From assembly GCA_040901445.1 (NCBI GenBank), contig JBBDYQ010000002.1:408481-472480 (forward strand): DNA of 64,000 nucleotides, read 5' to 3'. Below the pieces are notes generated by a model that saw only the letters and a program-made list of their open reading frames with translations, ran no database searches and was not told the origin of the DNA. The translations under genes were made by a program, and so were the position numbers. This document shows, one piece after another, positions 34,494 through 43,342 of the stretch; within the stretch, counting starts at the first letter, position 1, and each line of letters begins with the position of its first letter. The DNA comes from Thermoleophilaceae bacterium (GTDB taxonomy: Bacteria; Actinomycetota; Thermoleophilia; Solirubrobacterales; Thermoleophilaceae).

Positions 34494-35666
34494 TCAGACC
34501 CGCTGGACCAGCGTCGCGGTGCCGAGTCCGCCGCCGCAGCACATCGTCACCAGGCCGAGCTCCTTGTCCTCGTCCTCGAGCTCGTGCAGCAGCGTCGTGA
34601 TGAGGCGCGCGCCCGTCGATCCCAGCGGGTGCCCGAGGGCGATTGCGCCCCCGCGCGGGTTGACCCGATCCATATCGGGGTCGTGCTCGCGCCCCCACGC
34701 GAGCACGACGGACGCAAACGCCTCGTTGATCTCGATGATGTCCAGATCGCCAATCGCGAGGCCGTTGCGACGCAGGATCTTCTCGGTCGCCGGAATCGGC
34801 CCGGTAAGCATGGTGACCGGATCGACACCGAGCACGACCTGGTCCCCCACCTTCGCGCGCGGCTCGAGCCCCAGCGCGACCGCCTTCTCGCGGCTCATCA
34901 ACAGGAGCGCTGCCGCGCCGTCCGAGATCTGCGACGAGTTGCCCGCGGTGACCTTGCCGTCCTCCTTGAAGGCCGGCTTGAGCTGGGCGAGCGCGTCGAG
35001 CGTCGTGTTCTCGCGGATGCCCTGGTCGGTGACGTGGGCGTCGCCGCCGTTGACCGCCGTCGGCAGGATCTCTCGCTCGAACCTGCCTGCGGCGGTGGCC
35101 TGGTGGGCGAGCTGGTGCGAGCGGAGCGCGAACGCGTCCATCTCCGCGCGGCTGATCTCCCAGCGGTCCGCGATCATCTCCGCGCCGACGCCTTGGGGCA
35201 CGAGCTCGTAGCGTTCGAGCAGCTCCTCGGTGAACGGGTTGCCCCATTCCTGCTGCGCCGCGTCGTTCACGCCGAAGCCCACCCGCCCCATATGCTCCAC
35301 GCCGCCGGCCACGACGACGTCATCCATGCCGGCGGAGATGCGCAGGGCCGCGAGGTTGACCGCCTGCTGGCCCGAGCCGCAGCGGATGTCCACGGTCGTG
35401 GCGCCCGCGGTCTCGGGCAGCCCCTTCTGCAGCCACGCGTTGCGGGTGATGCCGGCGGACTGCTCCGCCGTCTGGTAGACGCAGCCCGCGATCACATTGT
35501 CCACCTCGGCGGGGTCCATTCCGGCCCGCTCGACGACTTCGGTGAAGCAGCGCCCGAGCAGGTCAGCGGGATGGACGTCCCGGTAGTAGCCCTTCTCACG
35601 ATGGCCGCGGCCGACCGGCGTGCGCACCGCCGCCACGATCACCGCATCCCGCCCGCCGTTGGTCAT
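34494..35666 (-). CDS. Acetyl-CoA acyltransferase (thiolase)
   Basis: A 390-residue protein. The nucleophile Cys96 is in DIRCGSGQQA, and His346 in GGAIALGHPLG and Cys376 in MCCGGGLG complete the active site. It cleaves 3-ketoacyl-CoA with CoA, the last step of beta-oxidation. It overlaps the upstream reductase by 4 bp (ATGA). Confidence 0.95.
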   Translation of the reverse strand: MTNGGRDAVIVAAVRTPVGRGHREKGYYRDVHPADLLGRCFTEVVERAGMDPAEVDNVIAGCVYQTAEQSAGITRNAWLQKGLPETAGATTVDIRCGSGQQAVNLAALRISAGMDDVVVAGGVEHMGRVGFGVNDAAQQEWGNPFTEELLERYELVPQGVGAEMIADRWEISRAEMDAFALRSHQLAHQATAAGRFEREILPTAVNGGDAHVTDQGIRENTTLDALAQLKPAFKEDGKVTAGNSSQISDGAAALLLMSREKAVALGLEPRAKVGDQVVLGVDPVTMLTGPIPATEKILRRNGLAIGDLDIIEINEAFASVVLAWGREHDPDMDRVNPRGGAIALGHPLGSTGARLITTLLHELEDEDKELGLVTMCCGGGLGTATLVQRV

Positions 35667-37054
35667 GTCTGCGCTCCTCTCTCTTCGGATGTGGCCGCAG
35701 CGCCCGCCGCAGTGGCGGCCTCAAGCAGCCGGGCACGCTCAACAATCTTGACCCGCGGGCGCCCGGCACGCTCCCCGGCGCTCGTCTCCCGCTCGTCGAT
35801 CGCGACCCAGCCCGGACGGTCGACGATCTCGATGCCGCCTGAACGCAGCCGCTCCAAGAGCTCGGCGGACGGCGCGGCCGGCGGCGGCAGCCGTCCCGCT
35901 CGGAGATCCTCCAGCAGCGTGTCGACGGTCTCCTGCGCGCAGCGTTTGTTCGTGCCGATCACGCCGGACGGCCCGCGCTTGATCCAGCCCGCGGCGTAGA
36001 CACCGGGGATCGGCGCGCCGGTCACGGGGTCGGTCACCCGCCCGCCCTCGTGAGGGATAGTCGCGCGGCCCTCGTCAAACGGAAGGCCGGGCACCGCCAC
36101 ACCGCGGTAGCCCACGGAGCGGAAGACGAGTTCTGCCTCCACCAGCTCCGTGCGCCCGGTCGGGCGCGCCACAACGGAGCCCGCATCGCCGGGGACCAGT
36201 TCGTTGCCGGCGACCTGGACGGCCTCGACGCGGCCGGAGCCCAGGATCTCAACCGGCGAGGCGAGGAAGCGCAGCACGATCCGCTTGGGTCGCCCGGCCG
36301 GCTCCCGGCGTGCGAACTCGGCCAGCGTCGCGAGGTTGCGGTCGCCGCCGTCCTCGGCGAGGGGCTCGTCGTCGACGTCGACGATCACGTCGGTCTGGTC
36401 GAGATCAGCGAGCTCGCGCAGCTCCGGGTTCGTGAATGCGGCCTGGGCGGGACCGCGCCGCCCCAGCACGAGCACCTCCTCGACCGAGCTCTCGCCGAGC
36501 GCCGCGAGCGCGTCGTCGGCGATGTCGGTGGAGGCGAGCTCGCGCGGACCGAGCACGAGCATGCGGGCGATGTCGAGCGCAACGTTGCCGTTGCCGATCA
36601 CCACCGCCCGGCGTGCCGAGAGATCGAAATGGGCGCCGTGGTGGTCGGGGTGGCCGTTGTACCAGGCCACGAAATCCGCGGCCGCGTAGCTCCCGGGAAG
36701 GTCCTCGCCGGGGATGCCCAGGCGCCGGTCGGCGGCCGACCCGATGGCGTAGACCACGGCGTGGTAGTGCCCGGCCAGCTCGTAGTGGGCGACGTCCCGC
36801 CCCACGTCGACGTTGCCAGCGAAGCGAAAGCCGGACGACACCGCGGTCTTCTCGAAGACCCGCGTGACCGACTTGATCTTGGGATGGTCGGGCGCCACCC
36901 CGGCGCGGACGAGGCCCCACGGGGTGGGCAGGCGGTCGTAGACGTCCACCCGGACGTCCGTGTCGCGCACCTTGAGCAACTGCTGCGCGGCGTAGGCGCC
37001 GGCCGGGCCCGACCCGACAATCGCGACGTGGACCGGTCCCGCGCAGCGCTGCAT
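35663..37054 (-). CDS. FprA-like NADPH-ferredoxin (adrenodoxin-type) reductase
   Basis: A 463-residue protein (ATG 37054 preceded by AAGGG). The FAD motif is IVGSGPAGAYAAQ, the NADP motif VVIGNGNVALDIARML, and GWIKRGPSGVIGTNK near the C-terminus is a signature of the adrenodoxin-reductase family. It delivers electrons from NADPH to ferredoxin, for example for P450s or Rieske oxygenases. The Rieske ferredoxin at 48878 is a possible partner. It is operonic with thiolase. Confidence 0.93.
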   Translation of the reverse strand: MQRCAGPVHVAIVGSGPAGAYAAQQLLKVRDTDVRVDVYDRLPTPWGLVRAGVAPDHPKIKSVTRVFEKTAVSSGFRFAGNVDVGRDVAHYELAGHYHAVVYAIGSAADRRLGIPGEDLPGSYAAADFVAWYNGHPDHHGAHFDLSARRAVVIGNGNVALDIARMLVLGPRELASTDIADDALAALGESSVEEVLVLGRRGPAQAAFTNPELRELADLDQTDVIVDVDDEPLAEDGGDRNLATLAEFARREPAGRPKRIVLRFLASPVEILGSGRVEAVQVAGNELVPGDAGSVVARPTGRTELVEAELVFRSVGYRGVAVPGLPFDEGRATIPHEGGRVTDPVTGAPIPGVYAAGWIKRGPSGVIGTNKRCAQETVDTLLEDLRAGRLPPPAAPSAELLERLRSGGIEIVDRPGWVAIDERETSAGERAGRPRVKIVERARLLEAATAAGAAATSEERGAQT

Positions 37055-37093
37055 CTCTTCACCCTTGTGGCTCAAATCCACAGGTTAACCATT

Positions 37094-37104
37094 ATAAGCG
37101 TTAT
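37094..37104. promoter_or_regulatory. ATAA-N3-TTAT inverted repeat in divergent promoter
   Basis: ATAAgcgTTAT lies within an AT-rich stretch between the divergent reductase and MFS genes. The same ATAA-N3-TTAT pattern occurs at 59978-59988. Possible operator for a neighbouring TetR or GntR. Confidence 0.4.
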
Positions 37105-37130
37105 GCCGTTACTCGGTTAGAATGTGCCCG

Positions 37131-38618
37131 ATGTCAACGCCTGCTGACTTGTCGACCGCCGCGGACCGGCACGAGCAGCGCGTGCTCGCGGCGCTCATCT
37201 TCGCGGCCGCGACCGTAGCCCTCGTTTCGACGCTCGGAATCCCCGTCATCCCTGTCATCGCCGCCGACTTCGGCGTGCCGCTGGACGACGCGCAGTGGAT
37301 CCTCACCATCACACTCGTCGTCGGCGCGGTTGCCACGCCGGTGCTCGGAAGGCTCGGCGACGGCGCCCGCCGGGCGCGCGTGCTGATCGCCGCGCAGTGC
37401 ACCGTGGTGGTCGGCTGCGTGGTGTCGGCCACGGCCGGCTCGTTCGAGCAGATGCTCATCGGCCGGGGTCTCCAGGGCATCGGCTACGCGACCGTGCCAC
37501 TGGCGATCTCGGTGGCGCGCGAGCAGCTCAGCGAGCCGCTGCGGAGGAAGGGCATCGCCGCCCTGTCGGTCACGGTGGCGATCGGGCTAGGGCTGGGCTT
37601 CCCCGTCACGGGAGCGCTCGCAAGCGTCTGGAACTCCGGCGCCGCGTACTGGTTCGGCGCCATTTTCAGCGCCGCCGCCGTCGTGACCGTGCGCGCGGCG
37701 GTGCCGCTCGGCCCGCGATCGGCGGCGCGGATGCCGATCGACGGGCTGGGCGTGGTCCTCCTCAGCGGCGCGCTCGCGGCGCTGCTCCTCGGCGTCACCC
37801 GTGCCGGCCGTGACGGCTGGGGGTCGGGGCTCGTGCTCGGCCTCCTAGGTGCCGCGGCCGCGCTGCTGACGCTGTTCGCCTTGGTCGAGCTGCACGAGCG
37901 TCAGCCACTCGTTGACCTGAGACTCATGTCCCAGCGCGCCGTGGTGGGCACGAACGCGGCTGCGATGCTCATGGCCGTGTCGATGTACATCGCGCTCTCG
38001 CTCGTCAGTCGGGTTGCCCAGACGCCCGCGTCGACCGGCTACGGGCTCGGCGCGTCGGCCGCCACGGCCGGCCTGCTCCTGCTGCCGCTGTCGGCCGGCA
38101 GCTTCGTGTCGCAGCCCGCTGCCCTGGCGGCGGGCAGCCGGCTCGGCCTCCGGGTCGTGCTTCCCGCGGGCGCCATGATCATGGGCATCACCCAGGTCGC
38201 GCTCGGTCTCTGGCACGGCAGCCTGTGGGCGCTCGCGGCGGCGATCGCGCTGCTGGGGATCGGCGTGGGCAGCACCTTCGCGCTGATGCCCGGGATCATC
38301 ACCGCGAGCGTGCCGCCCGAGCGGACCGGCAGCGCGATGAGCCTGCACCAGGTCGTCCGGGCTGTAGGCGGCGCCCTCGGCAGCGCCCTCAGCGTAACCA
38401 TCCTCGCCGGGCACACCAACGCCGGCGCGGCGTTCCCCTCCGACGCCGGCTACGGCGTGGCCTTCGCCCTGAGCTTTGCGCTCTGCGCCGCCGCGGCGGC
38501 GGTCGCGCTCGTGGCGGTACCGCCAGCACACGGAGCCGGGGCCGGCCGCGTGGCCGCCACGCATCCGGCCGGGGACCCGGCGATCGTGGAGGCCGACGCC
38601 GGGGAGGACCGGCGATGA
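37131..38618 (+). CDS. DHA2-type MFS exporter (14 TM)
   Basis: A 495-residue protein with about 14 hydrophobic helices, the DHA2 drug:H+ antiporter topology. Motif A-like LGRLGDGARRARVL follows TM2. ATGs at 37122 and 37131 are both possible; there is no clear Shine-Dalgarno, so the message may be leaderless. It overlaps its TetR regulator by 4 bp (ATGA), the classic drug or metabolite efflux pairing. Confidence 0.93.
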   Translation: MSTPADLSTAADRHEQRVLAALIFAAATVALVSTLGIPVIPVIAADFGVPLDDAQWILTITLVVGAVATPVLGRLGDGARRARVLIAAQCTVVVGCVVSATAGSFEQMLIGRGLQGIGYATVPLAISVAREQLSEPLRRKGIAALSVTVAIGLGLGFPVTGALASVWNSGAAYWFGAIFSAAAVVTVRAAVPLGPRSAARMPIDGLGVVLLSGALAALLLGVTRAGRDGWGSGLVLGLLGAAAALLTLFALVELHERQPLVDLRLMSQRAVVGTNAAAMLMAVSMYIALSLVSRVAQTPASTGYGLGASAATAGLLLLPLSAGSFVSQPAALAAGSRLGLRVVLPAGAMIMGITQVALGLWHGSLWALAAAIALLGIGVGSTFALMPGIITASVPPERTGSAMSLHQVVRAVGGALGSALSVTILAGHTNAGAAFPSDAGYGVAFALSFALCAAAAAVALVAVPPAHGAGAGRVAATHPAGDPAIVEADAGEDRR

Positions 38619-39196
38619 GCAGCGTGGGCTCGCGCGTGCAGGGCGACAGGCGGCGCCACGGCCGCGACGCCGGGGCCACGCGCCGGGCGCTGCTGGAGGC
38701 CGCGGCGGACCTCTTCCAGCAGCGCGGCTACGACGGTGCGACGGTGCGCGCGATCGGCGCGCGCGCCAACGCCGATCCGGCGCTCATCGCGCGCTACTTC
38801 GGCAGCAAGGAGGGCCTTTACATAGCCGCGCTCGCGGCCGCGGACGACGACGGCGCGGCGCGAGTGCCGGACCCCGCTCCGTCCGCCGTGGCACGGCGGC
38901 TGCTCGACCGCTGGGGCGGGCCCACCTCGAGTCCCGTCGCCCGCGCTCTCGTCACGCCTGGCCTGAGTGACGACGTGCGCGCGCTGCTGAGACGGGTGCT
39001 GGACGGCCGCCTCATCGGGCCGATCGCCGAGGTGCTCGAGGAGCGCGGCCACGACCGCGCGAGGCTGCGCGCCGAGACGCTGGTGGCGATGCTGCTCGGG
39101 CTGGCGGTCGCGCGCTCCACCGGGCACCTGCCGGAGCTCGCCCGGGCGTCCACCGACGACCTCGTCGAGATCCTTGGCCGCGCGCTCGAGCCGTGA
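38615..39196 (+). CDS. TetR family transcriptional regulator
   Basis: A 193-residue protein. The HTH is at about 25-65 (ARANADPALIARYFGSKEGL), followed by a helical ligand domain (TetR_C-like, GLAVARSTGHLPEL). It is coupled by ATGA to the MFS exporter and probably represses that operon and perhaps the divergent reductase-thiolase operon. Confidence 0.92.
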   Translation: MSSVGSRVQGDRRRHGRDAGATRRALLEAAADLFQQRGYDGATVRAIGARANADPALIARYFGSKEGLYIAALAAADDDGAARVPDPAPSAVARRLLDRWGGPTSSPVARALVTPGLSDDVRALLRRVLDGRLIGPIAEVLEERGHDRARLRAETLVAMLLGLAVARSTGHLPELARASTDDLVEILGRALEP

Positions 39197-39210
39197 GCGC
39201 CGAACGCGGC

Positions 39211-39939
39211 TCAGGCGCCCGGGAGCAGCCAGCGGATCGTCCGCGTGAGCACTCCGGGATAGCGGCGGGTGAGGTAGCGTTCGAACTCGAGCATGTGGGT
39301 GCTCATGGCCTCGTAGGCCGCGTCGGGATCCGACGCCTCAATCGCGTCGGTGATCCGCTTGTGAGCGTCGACGACTGCCGAGCGTCGGCGCACCGTGTAA
39401 TTGACGCCGATGATGTGGCCGTCACTGATCGCCTTGAGCGACGAGTGGAAGACCTGCAGCACCTGGTTGCCGGCGGCCACCGCGCAGGCCTCGTGGAAGC
39501 GGAGGTTCTCGGCCAGGAAGAAGTCGCTGTCGCCGAGCCGCTCACGCATCGCCTCGATCGACGCTCGCAGGGCGGCGATGCCGTCCTGGTCGGCCCGCTC
39601 GGCGGTGAGCCTTGCGAGGTCCGCCTCGATCGCCCGCCGTGCCTTGACGACCTCGATGAACGGGGCCTCCGCCGACTGTAGGAACACCGAGAGCGTGTCG
39701 GCAAGCGGGCGGTGGTCGGGCCGCATGACGACCGGCCCGCCGCGCGCGCCGGTCTTGACGCTCACGACGCCCTGCAGCTCGAGCAGCCGCAGCGCCTCGC
39801 GGAGCGTGCCACGTCCGACCTGCAGCTCCCCGATCAACTCACGCTCGGGAGGGAGCATCGCCCCGGGCTCGAGCTCGGACACGCGCTGCGCAAGCGCGTG
39901 CGCCACCACGACGGCGGTCTTCGCAGGCCGACGCAGCAC
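39211..39939 (-). CDS. GntR family regulator, FCD domain (paralogue 2)
   Basis: A 242-residue protein, GTG start. HTH GRGTLREALRLLELQGVVSV and FCD domain (ENLRFHEACAVAA). Nearly the same DNA-binding domain as the gene at 33676. It is the last gene of the transporter operon (binding protein, ATPase, permease, CMD protein, GntR), starting 1 bp after the CMD stop, so it likely senses the transported compound or its breakdown product. Confidence 0.92.
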   Translation of the reverse strand: MLRRPAKTAVVVAHALAQRVSELEPGAMLPPERELIGELQVGRGTLREALRLLELQGVVSVKTGARGGPVVMRPDHRPLADTLSVFLQSAEAPFIEVVKARRAIEADLARLTAERADQDGIAALRASIEAMRERLGDSDFFLAENLRFHEACAVAAGNQVLQVFHSSLKAISDGHIIGVNYTVRRRSAVVDAHKRITDAIEASDPDAAYEAMSTHMLEFERYLTRRYPGVLTRTIRWLLPGA

Positions 39940-39940
39940 G

Positions 39941-40477
39941 CTAGCGACCGTCTACCAGGGGCGAGAGACCCGTGGGCGCGTCGAGATCGATCCGCGCGGT
40001 CGCCATGACGCGTGCGAGCGTCATGTATTGCCCGATCACCAGCAGCAGCTCCACGAGCTCGCGCGGCGTGAAGCGCTCCGCCGCGGCCTCGAAAGTCTCG
40101 TCGGACGGCGATGCCTCGCGGACGACCTCCTCCGTGAAGCGGAGCAGCAGGCCGGCGTCGCCGTCGAGCGGCGCGCCGGTGCGCGCGGCCTCGATCTCGG
40201 CGGCTGTCGCGCCGGCCTCGGTCGCGATCGGCTCGTGCTGAACCCACTCGTATTGCGCGCCGGGCGTGAGCGCCGCGACCCGCAGGATCGCCAGCTCGCG
40301 CAGCCGCGCCGGGAGCGCAAGGTCGCGCAGGAGAACGGCACCGAACCGCAGCCACGGCGCGAACGCGGTTTCGGCGTGCGCGACGAGCTTGAAGATGTTG
40401 AGGTCCGGCGCCCGCTCCAGCCGCTCACGGACCCCGGGCGGCGCCGACTCGGGAGTGACGTATGGCAGCCTCGCCAC
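39941..40477 (-). CDS. Carboxymuconolactone decarboxylase-like (AhpD-fold) protein
   Basis: A 178-residue protein, GTG start. The family motif ELAILRVAALTPGAQYEWVQ then HEPIA is present. The CxxC of AhpD peroxidase subunits is absent, so it is of the gamma-carboxymuconolactone decarboxylase or uncharacterised CMD subgroup. It sits 3 bp after the permease gene, suggesting a step in using the imported substrate. Confidence 0.9.
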   Translation of the reverse strand: MARLPYVTPESAPPGVRERLERAPDLNIFKLVAHAETAFAPWLRFGAVLLRDLALPARLRELAILRVAALTPGAQYEWVQHEPIATEAGATAAEIEAARTGAPLDGDAGLLLRFTEEVVREASPSDETFEAAAERFTPRELVELLLVIGQYMTLARVMATARIDLDAPTGLSPLVDGR

Positions 40478-40480
40478 CGC

Positions 40481-41371
40481 CTAGACCGAGCCCTCCCACC
40501 AGTGGAGGACGCGCTTCTGCACGGCGTCGGAGATCGTGACCAGAAGGACGCCGACGACGCTGAGCACGATGACGACGCAGAACGTGAGCGTCGAGTCGAC
40601 CGACGAGATCGAGTTGAACAGCAGGCGCCCCATGCCGAGCCGGCCGGTCAGGATCTCAGCGGTGACCACGGCCACGAGGCCGAAGCTGATCGCGTTGGGC
40701 AGCGACGCGAACGTCCAGACCATCACGTACGGCAGCCGGACCTGGCGCATGACCTCCGCGCGGCTCGCTCCCAGCAGGCGCGCGTTCTGCACGGTCTGCT
40801 GCGGCACGCTCACGCCGCCGGCGAACGCGTTGTAGAAGACGAGGAAAAAGACCACGGCGACCGCCGTGAGCACCGACGCGGTGAGCGTGGGGCCGGCGAT
40901 GATCACGAAGATCGGGATGAGCGCGATCCGCGGCGTGGCGTTCAGCACGGTCACGTAGGGGCTGAGCACGCGCCGCGACGTGGCGCTGTTGCTGAGCAGG
41001 AGCCCGAACAGCGCGCCGAGGAGCGTGCCAATGGCCACGCCGAGGAACGTGCCCTGCAGCGTGTCCCAGAGGAACGGCCACACCGTCGGCTGGCCGTCGG
41101 CGCCCGTGGCCATGTCGACCAGTCGGTCGAACACGAGCGACGGGCTGCTGACGAAGAACGGATCGAACACCGGCGAGCGCTCGCGCAGCCAGCCGATCTG
41201 CGGCAGGAACTGCCACGACAGGAGGACAGCCGCGAGGATGCCGAGCCGGAGCCCCCACACGCCGGCGGTCCCGAGCGGCACGCGCGGAGCCAGGTCGAGG
41301 TCACGCTGCGACGGCGCAACCGCCTCGTCGCTGACCGAGCGTGGCGGGCTGTCGGCCACGGCCTCAGACAT
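40481..41371 (-). CDS. ABC transporter permease (SsuC/TauC family)
   Basis: A 296-residue protein with about six TM helices and the cytoplasmic EAA-like loop ARLLGASRAEVMRQVRLPYV. It belongs to the BPD_transp_1 permeases of nitrate/sulfonate/taurine/thiamine-precursor importers. It overlaps the ATPase gene by 8 bp. Confidence 0.93.
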   Translation of the reverse strand: MSEAVADSPPRSVSDEAVAPSQRDLDLAPRVPLGTAGVWGLRLGILAAVLLSWQFLPQIGWLRERSPVFDPFFVSSPSLVFDRLVDMATGADGQPTVWPFLWDTLQGTFLGVAIGTLLGALFGLLLSNSATSRRVLSPYVTVLNATPRIALIPIFVIIAGPTLTASVLTAVAVVFFLVFYNAFAGGVSVPQQTVQNARLLGASRAEVMRQVRLPYVMVWTFASLPNAISFGLVAVVTAEILTGRLGMGRLLFNSISSVDSTLTFCVVIVLSVVGVLLVTISDAVQKRVLHWWEGSV

Positions 41372-42194
41372 GGGCGTGATCCTCGGGCCGGTGCGCGCCG
41401 CCCGCCGCGATCTGTTCGGTCAGGTCGTGCCAGAGGCGCGCGTAGATCTCGAGGTACTCGGGTGTCTCGCGGAGCTCGAGCATGCGCCGGTTGTCGCCGA
41501 ACGGGACCTCCTGCTCGCTGGCGATCGACGCCGGGCGGTTGCTGAGGATCACGACGCGGTCGCAGAGCGTGATCGCCTCCGCCAGGTCGTGGGTGACGAG
41601 CAGCGCCGTCATGTCCATCTTCCGGGCAATCTGGAAGACGTCCTGGTGGATGCCGATTCTGGTCGGCTCGTCGACGGACGAGAACGGCTCGTCGAGCAGC
41701 AGGATCTGCGGGTAGACGGCGACGGCGGTGAGGAAGGCGAGCCGCCGCCGCATGCCGCCGGAGAGCTGATACGGATAGGCGTCGCCACCGTCGCTGAGCC
41801 CGGCCATCTCGAGCAGTTCCTCGACGCGGTCGTCGATCGAGTCGCGACCGCGCCGGAGGCGGCTCCGGCGGGCGCCGTGGCGCTTGAAGCGGGTGAAGAA
41901 GCGCACGTTCTCCGCCACCGTGAGCCATGGCAGCACGGTGTCCTTCTGGAACACCATGCTGAGCGTGTGTCGGCGTGAGCCTCGGAGGTCCCGGGAGATC
42001 CGTCCGCCCGTTGGCCGCGCCAGCCCGGCGATGAGCGACAGCAATGTGGACTTGCCGCACCCGCTCGGGCCCACGATGCCGACAATCTCCCCCGCCCCGA
42101 TGGAGAGGGAGACCCCCTCCAGCACCTCGGTGCCGGAGGGGTACGAGAAGCGCACGTCGCGCAGCGTCAGAATCTCCCAGGACTTCCCCGTCAT
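41364..42194 (-). CDS. ABC transporter ATP-binding protein (SsuB/TauB family)
   Basis: A 276-residue protein. Walker A is GPSGCGKS (42-49), the signature LSGGM (144-148), Walker B LLLDEP, and H-loop VTHD. An upstream in-frame extension overlaps the binding-protein gene and is not used; the ATG at 42194 is 4 bp after that gene's stop. It energises the adjacent importer. Confidence 0.94.
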   Translation of the reverse strand: MTGKSWEILTLRDVRFSYPSGTEVLEGVSLSIGAGEIVGIVGPSGCGKSTLLSLIAGLARPTGGRISRDLRGSRRHTLSMVFQKDTVLPWLTVAENVRFFTRFKRHGARRSRLRRGRDSIDDRVEELLEMAGLSDGGDAYPYQLSGGMRRRLAFLTAVAVYPQILLLDEPFSSVDEPTRIGIHQDVFQIARKMDMTALLVTHDLAEAITLCDRVVILSNRPASIASEQEVPFGDNRRMLELRETPEYLEIYARLWHDLTEQIAAGGAHRPEDHAHV

Positions 42195-42198
42195 GTGG

Positions 42199-43284
42199 CT
42201 ATGACCCTCCGGGCTCTCCGATCCCGTCGGTGTAGTACGACATGTCCACGGCGTTCTCGTACGAGTTCGAGTCAGCCTGGGCATCGAAGCGCGGCAGGCC
42301 CCACAGCGCATAGCGCTCGAGCCCCACCGACCACTGGTCCTCCGTGATGAAGCCGTCGTCGCTCCCCACGCCGACATAGGCCTTGAACGTCTCGATGCCG
42401 TTGTGCAGGGCGGCTTCCGGAAGCGAGGAGAAGGACTCGTACTCCGACACGGCCTCCGCGATCTCCTCGGTCGACGAGTCCTGGAGGAACTGGCGCGCCT
42501 TGTCGATCCCCGACAGGAACGCGGCCACGGACTCCCGCTTGCTCTCGAGCGTCTCGGCGATCCCCCAGAAGACCGTCTCCGGGAACGGCTCGCCGATGAA
42601 CTCCTCGCGCTGGTCGGGGTCGCGGCTGTCCATCAGGAGGACGACCTGCTCGTCGCCGAGCGCCTCGGTCCAGTTGCCGAGCGCCCCCACGATCACGTCG
42701 ACCCGGTTCGCCGCCAGCGCGGCGATCTGCGACGGCGCGTCCTGGAACGGGACGAGGTCGCAGCCGAGGTCGAGGTTCTCGTTGTAGAGGGCGGCGTAGC
42801 CGTATGCGGAGCTCCCCGGCGGGAACGTCCCGATCCGGCAGTCCGAGAGCTCGCGGAACTTCTCGATCGTGTCGACCTCGCCCGGCGCGCCGATGATGGA
42901 GCCGCCCTGGCCACCGCCGCTCAGGCCGTAGATGATGGAGGTCTGCCGCCCCTGGGCCGACACGACGAGCGGAGTGGCGGCCGCGAACTGGGCGATGTCC
43001 ACGTCACCAGAGGAGACGAGGCTGGCCGTGTTCGCCGCGGTGCCGTCCTGGATCGTGACGTCGAGGCCTTCCTCCTCGAAGAACCCCTGCGAGTCCGCCA
43101 CGTACGACGTGAAGTCCGACGCGACGGTTGGGATCCCGACCTTCAGCGCTTGGAGGTTCTGCGAGGCCTCGCCGTTGCCCCCGCCGTCATCGTCGTCGTC
43201 GCCGCAACCGGCGACGGCCAGCGATGCCGCCAGTAGAAGCGCAGCCAACGACAACATCGCGGCCCGACCGAATCTGTTCCGCAT
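42199..43284 (-). CDS. ABC transporter substrate-binding lipoprotein (SsuA/NMT1-like)
   Basis: A 361-residue protein with GGAGGGAG upstream. The signal peptide ends in the lipobox LAVAGC, followed by an Asp/Gly-rich linker. The binding domain starts near LKVGIPTVASDF and has the NMT1/SsuA-like pattern. It is clearly paralogous to the gene at 62865 (shared YGLSGGG, DCRIGTFP, NE..LGC and FWG segments). It is the first gene of the transporter operon. The ligand is unknown; the context suggests the acid degraded by the AtuA operon. Confidence 0.93.
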   Translation of the reverse strand: MRNRFGRAAMLSLAALLLAASLAVAGCGDDDDDGGGNGEASQNLQALKVGIPTVASDFTSYVADSQGFFEEEGLDVTIQDGTAANTASLVSSGDVDIAQFAAATPLVVSAQGRQTSIIYGLSGGGQGGSIIGAPGEVDTIEKFRELSDCRIGTFPPGSSAYGYAALYNENLDLGCDLVPFQDAPSQIAALAANRVDVIVGALGNWTEALGDEQVVLLMDSRDPDQREEFIGEPFPETVFWGIAETLESKRESVAAFLSGIDKARQFLQDSSTEEIAEAVSEYESFSSLPEAALHNGIETFKAYVGVGSDDGFITEDQWSVGLERYALWGLPRFDAQADSNSYENAVDMSYYTDGIGEPGGS

Positions 43285-43304
43285 CCCACTCCCTCCGTCA
43301 GAGA

Positions 43305-43324
43305 TAACAATGATCATAATATGC
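43305..43324. promoter_or_regulatory. 20-bp AT-rich element, copy 1, upstream of transporter operon
   Basis: TAACAATGATCATAATATGC, identical to 53266-53285. It contains the 8-bp palindrome ATGATCAT and lies 21 bp upstream of the binding-protein start. A shared operator or promoter element for the transporter and catabolic operons. Confidence 0.65.
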
Positions 43325-43342
43325 ATGGCAGCGCATCCCGTG

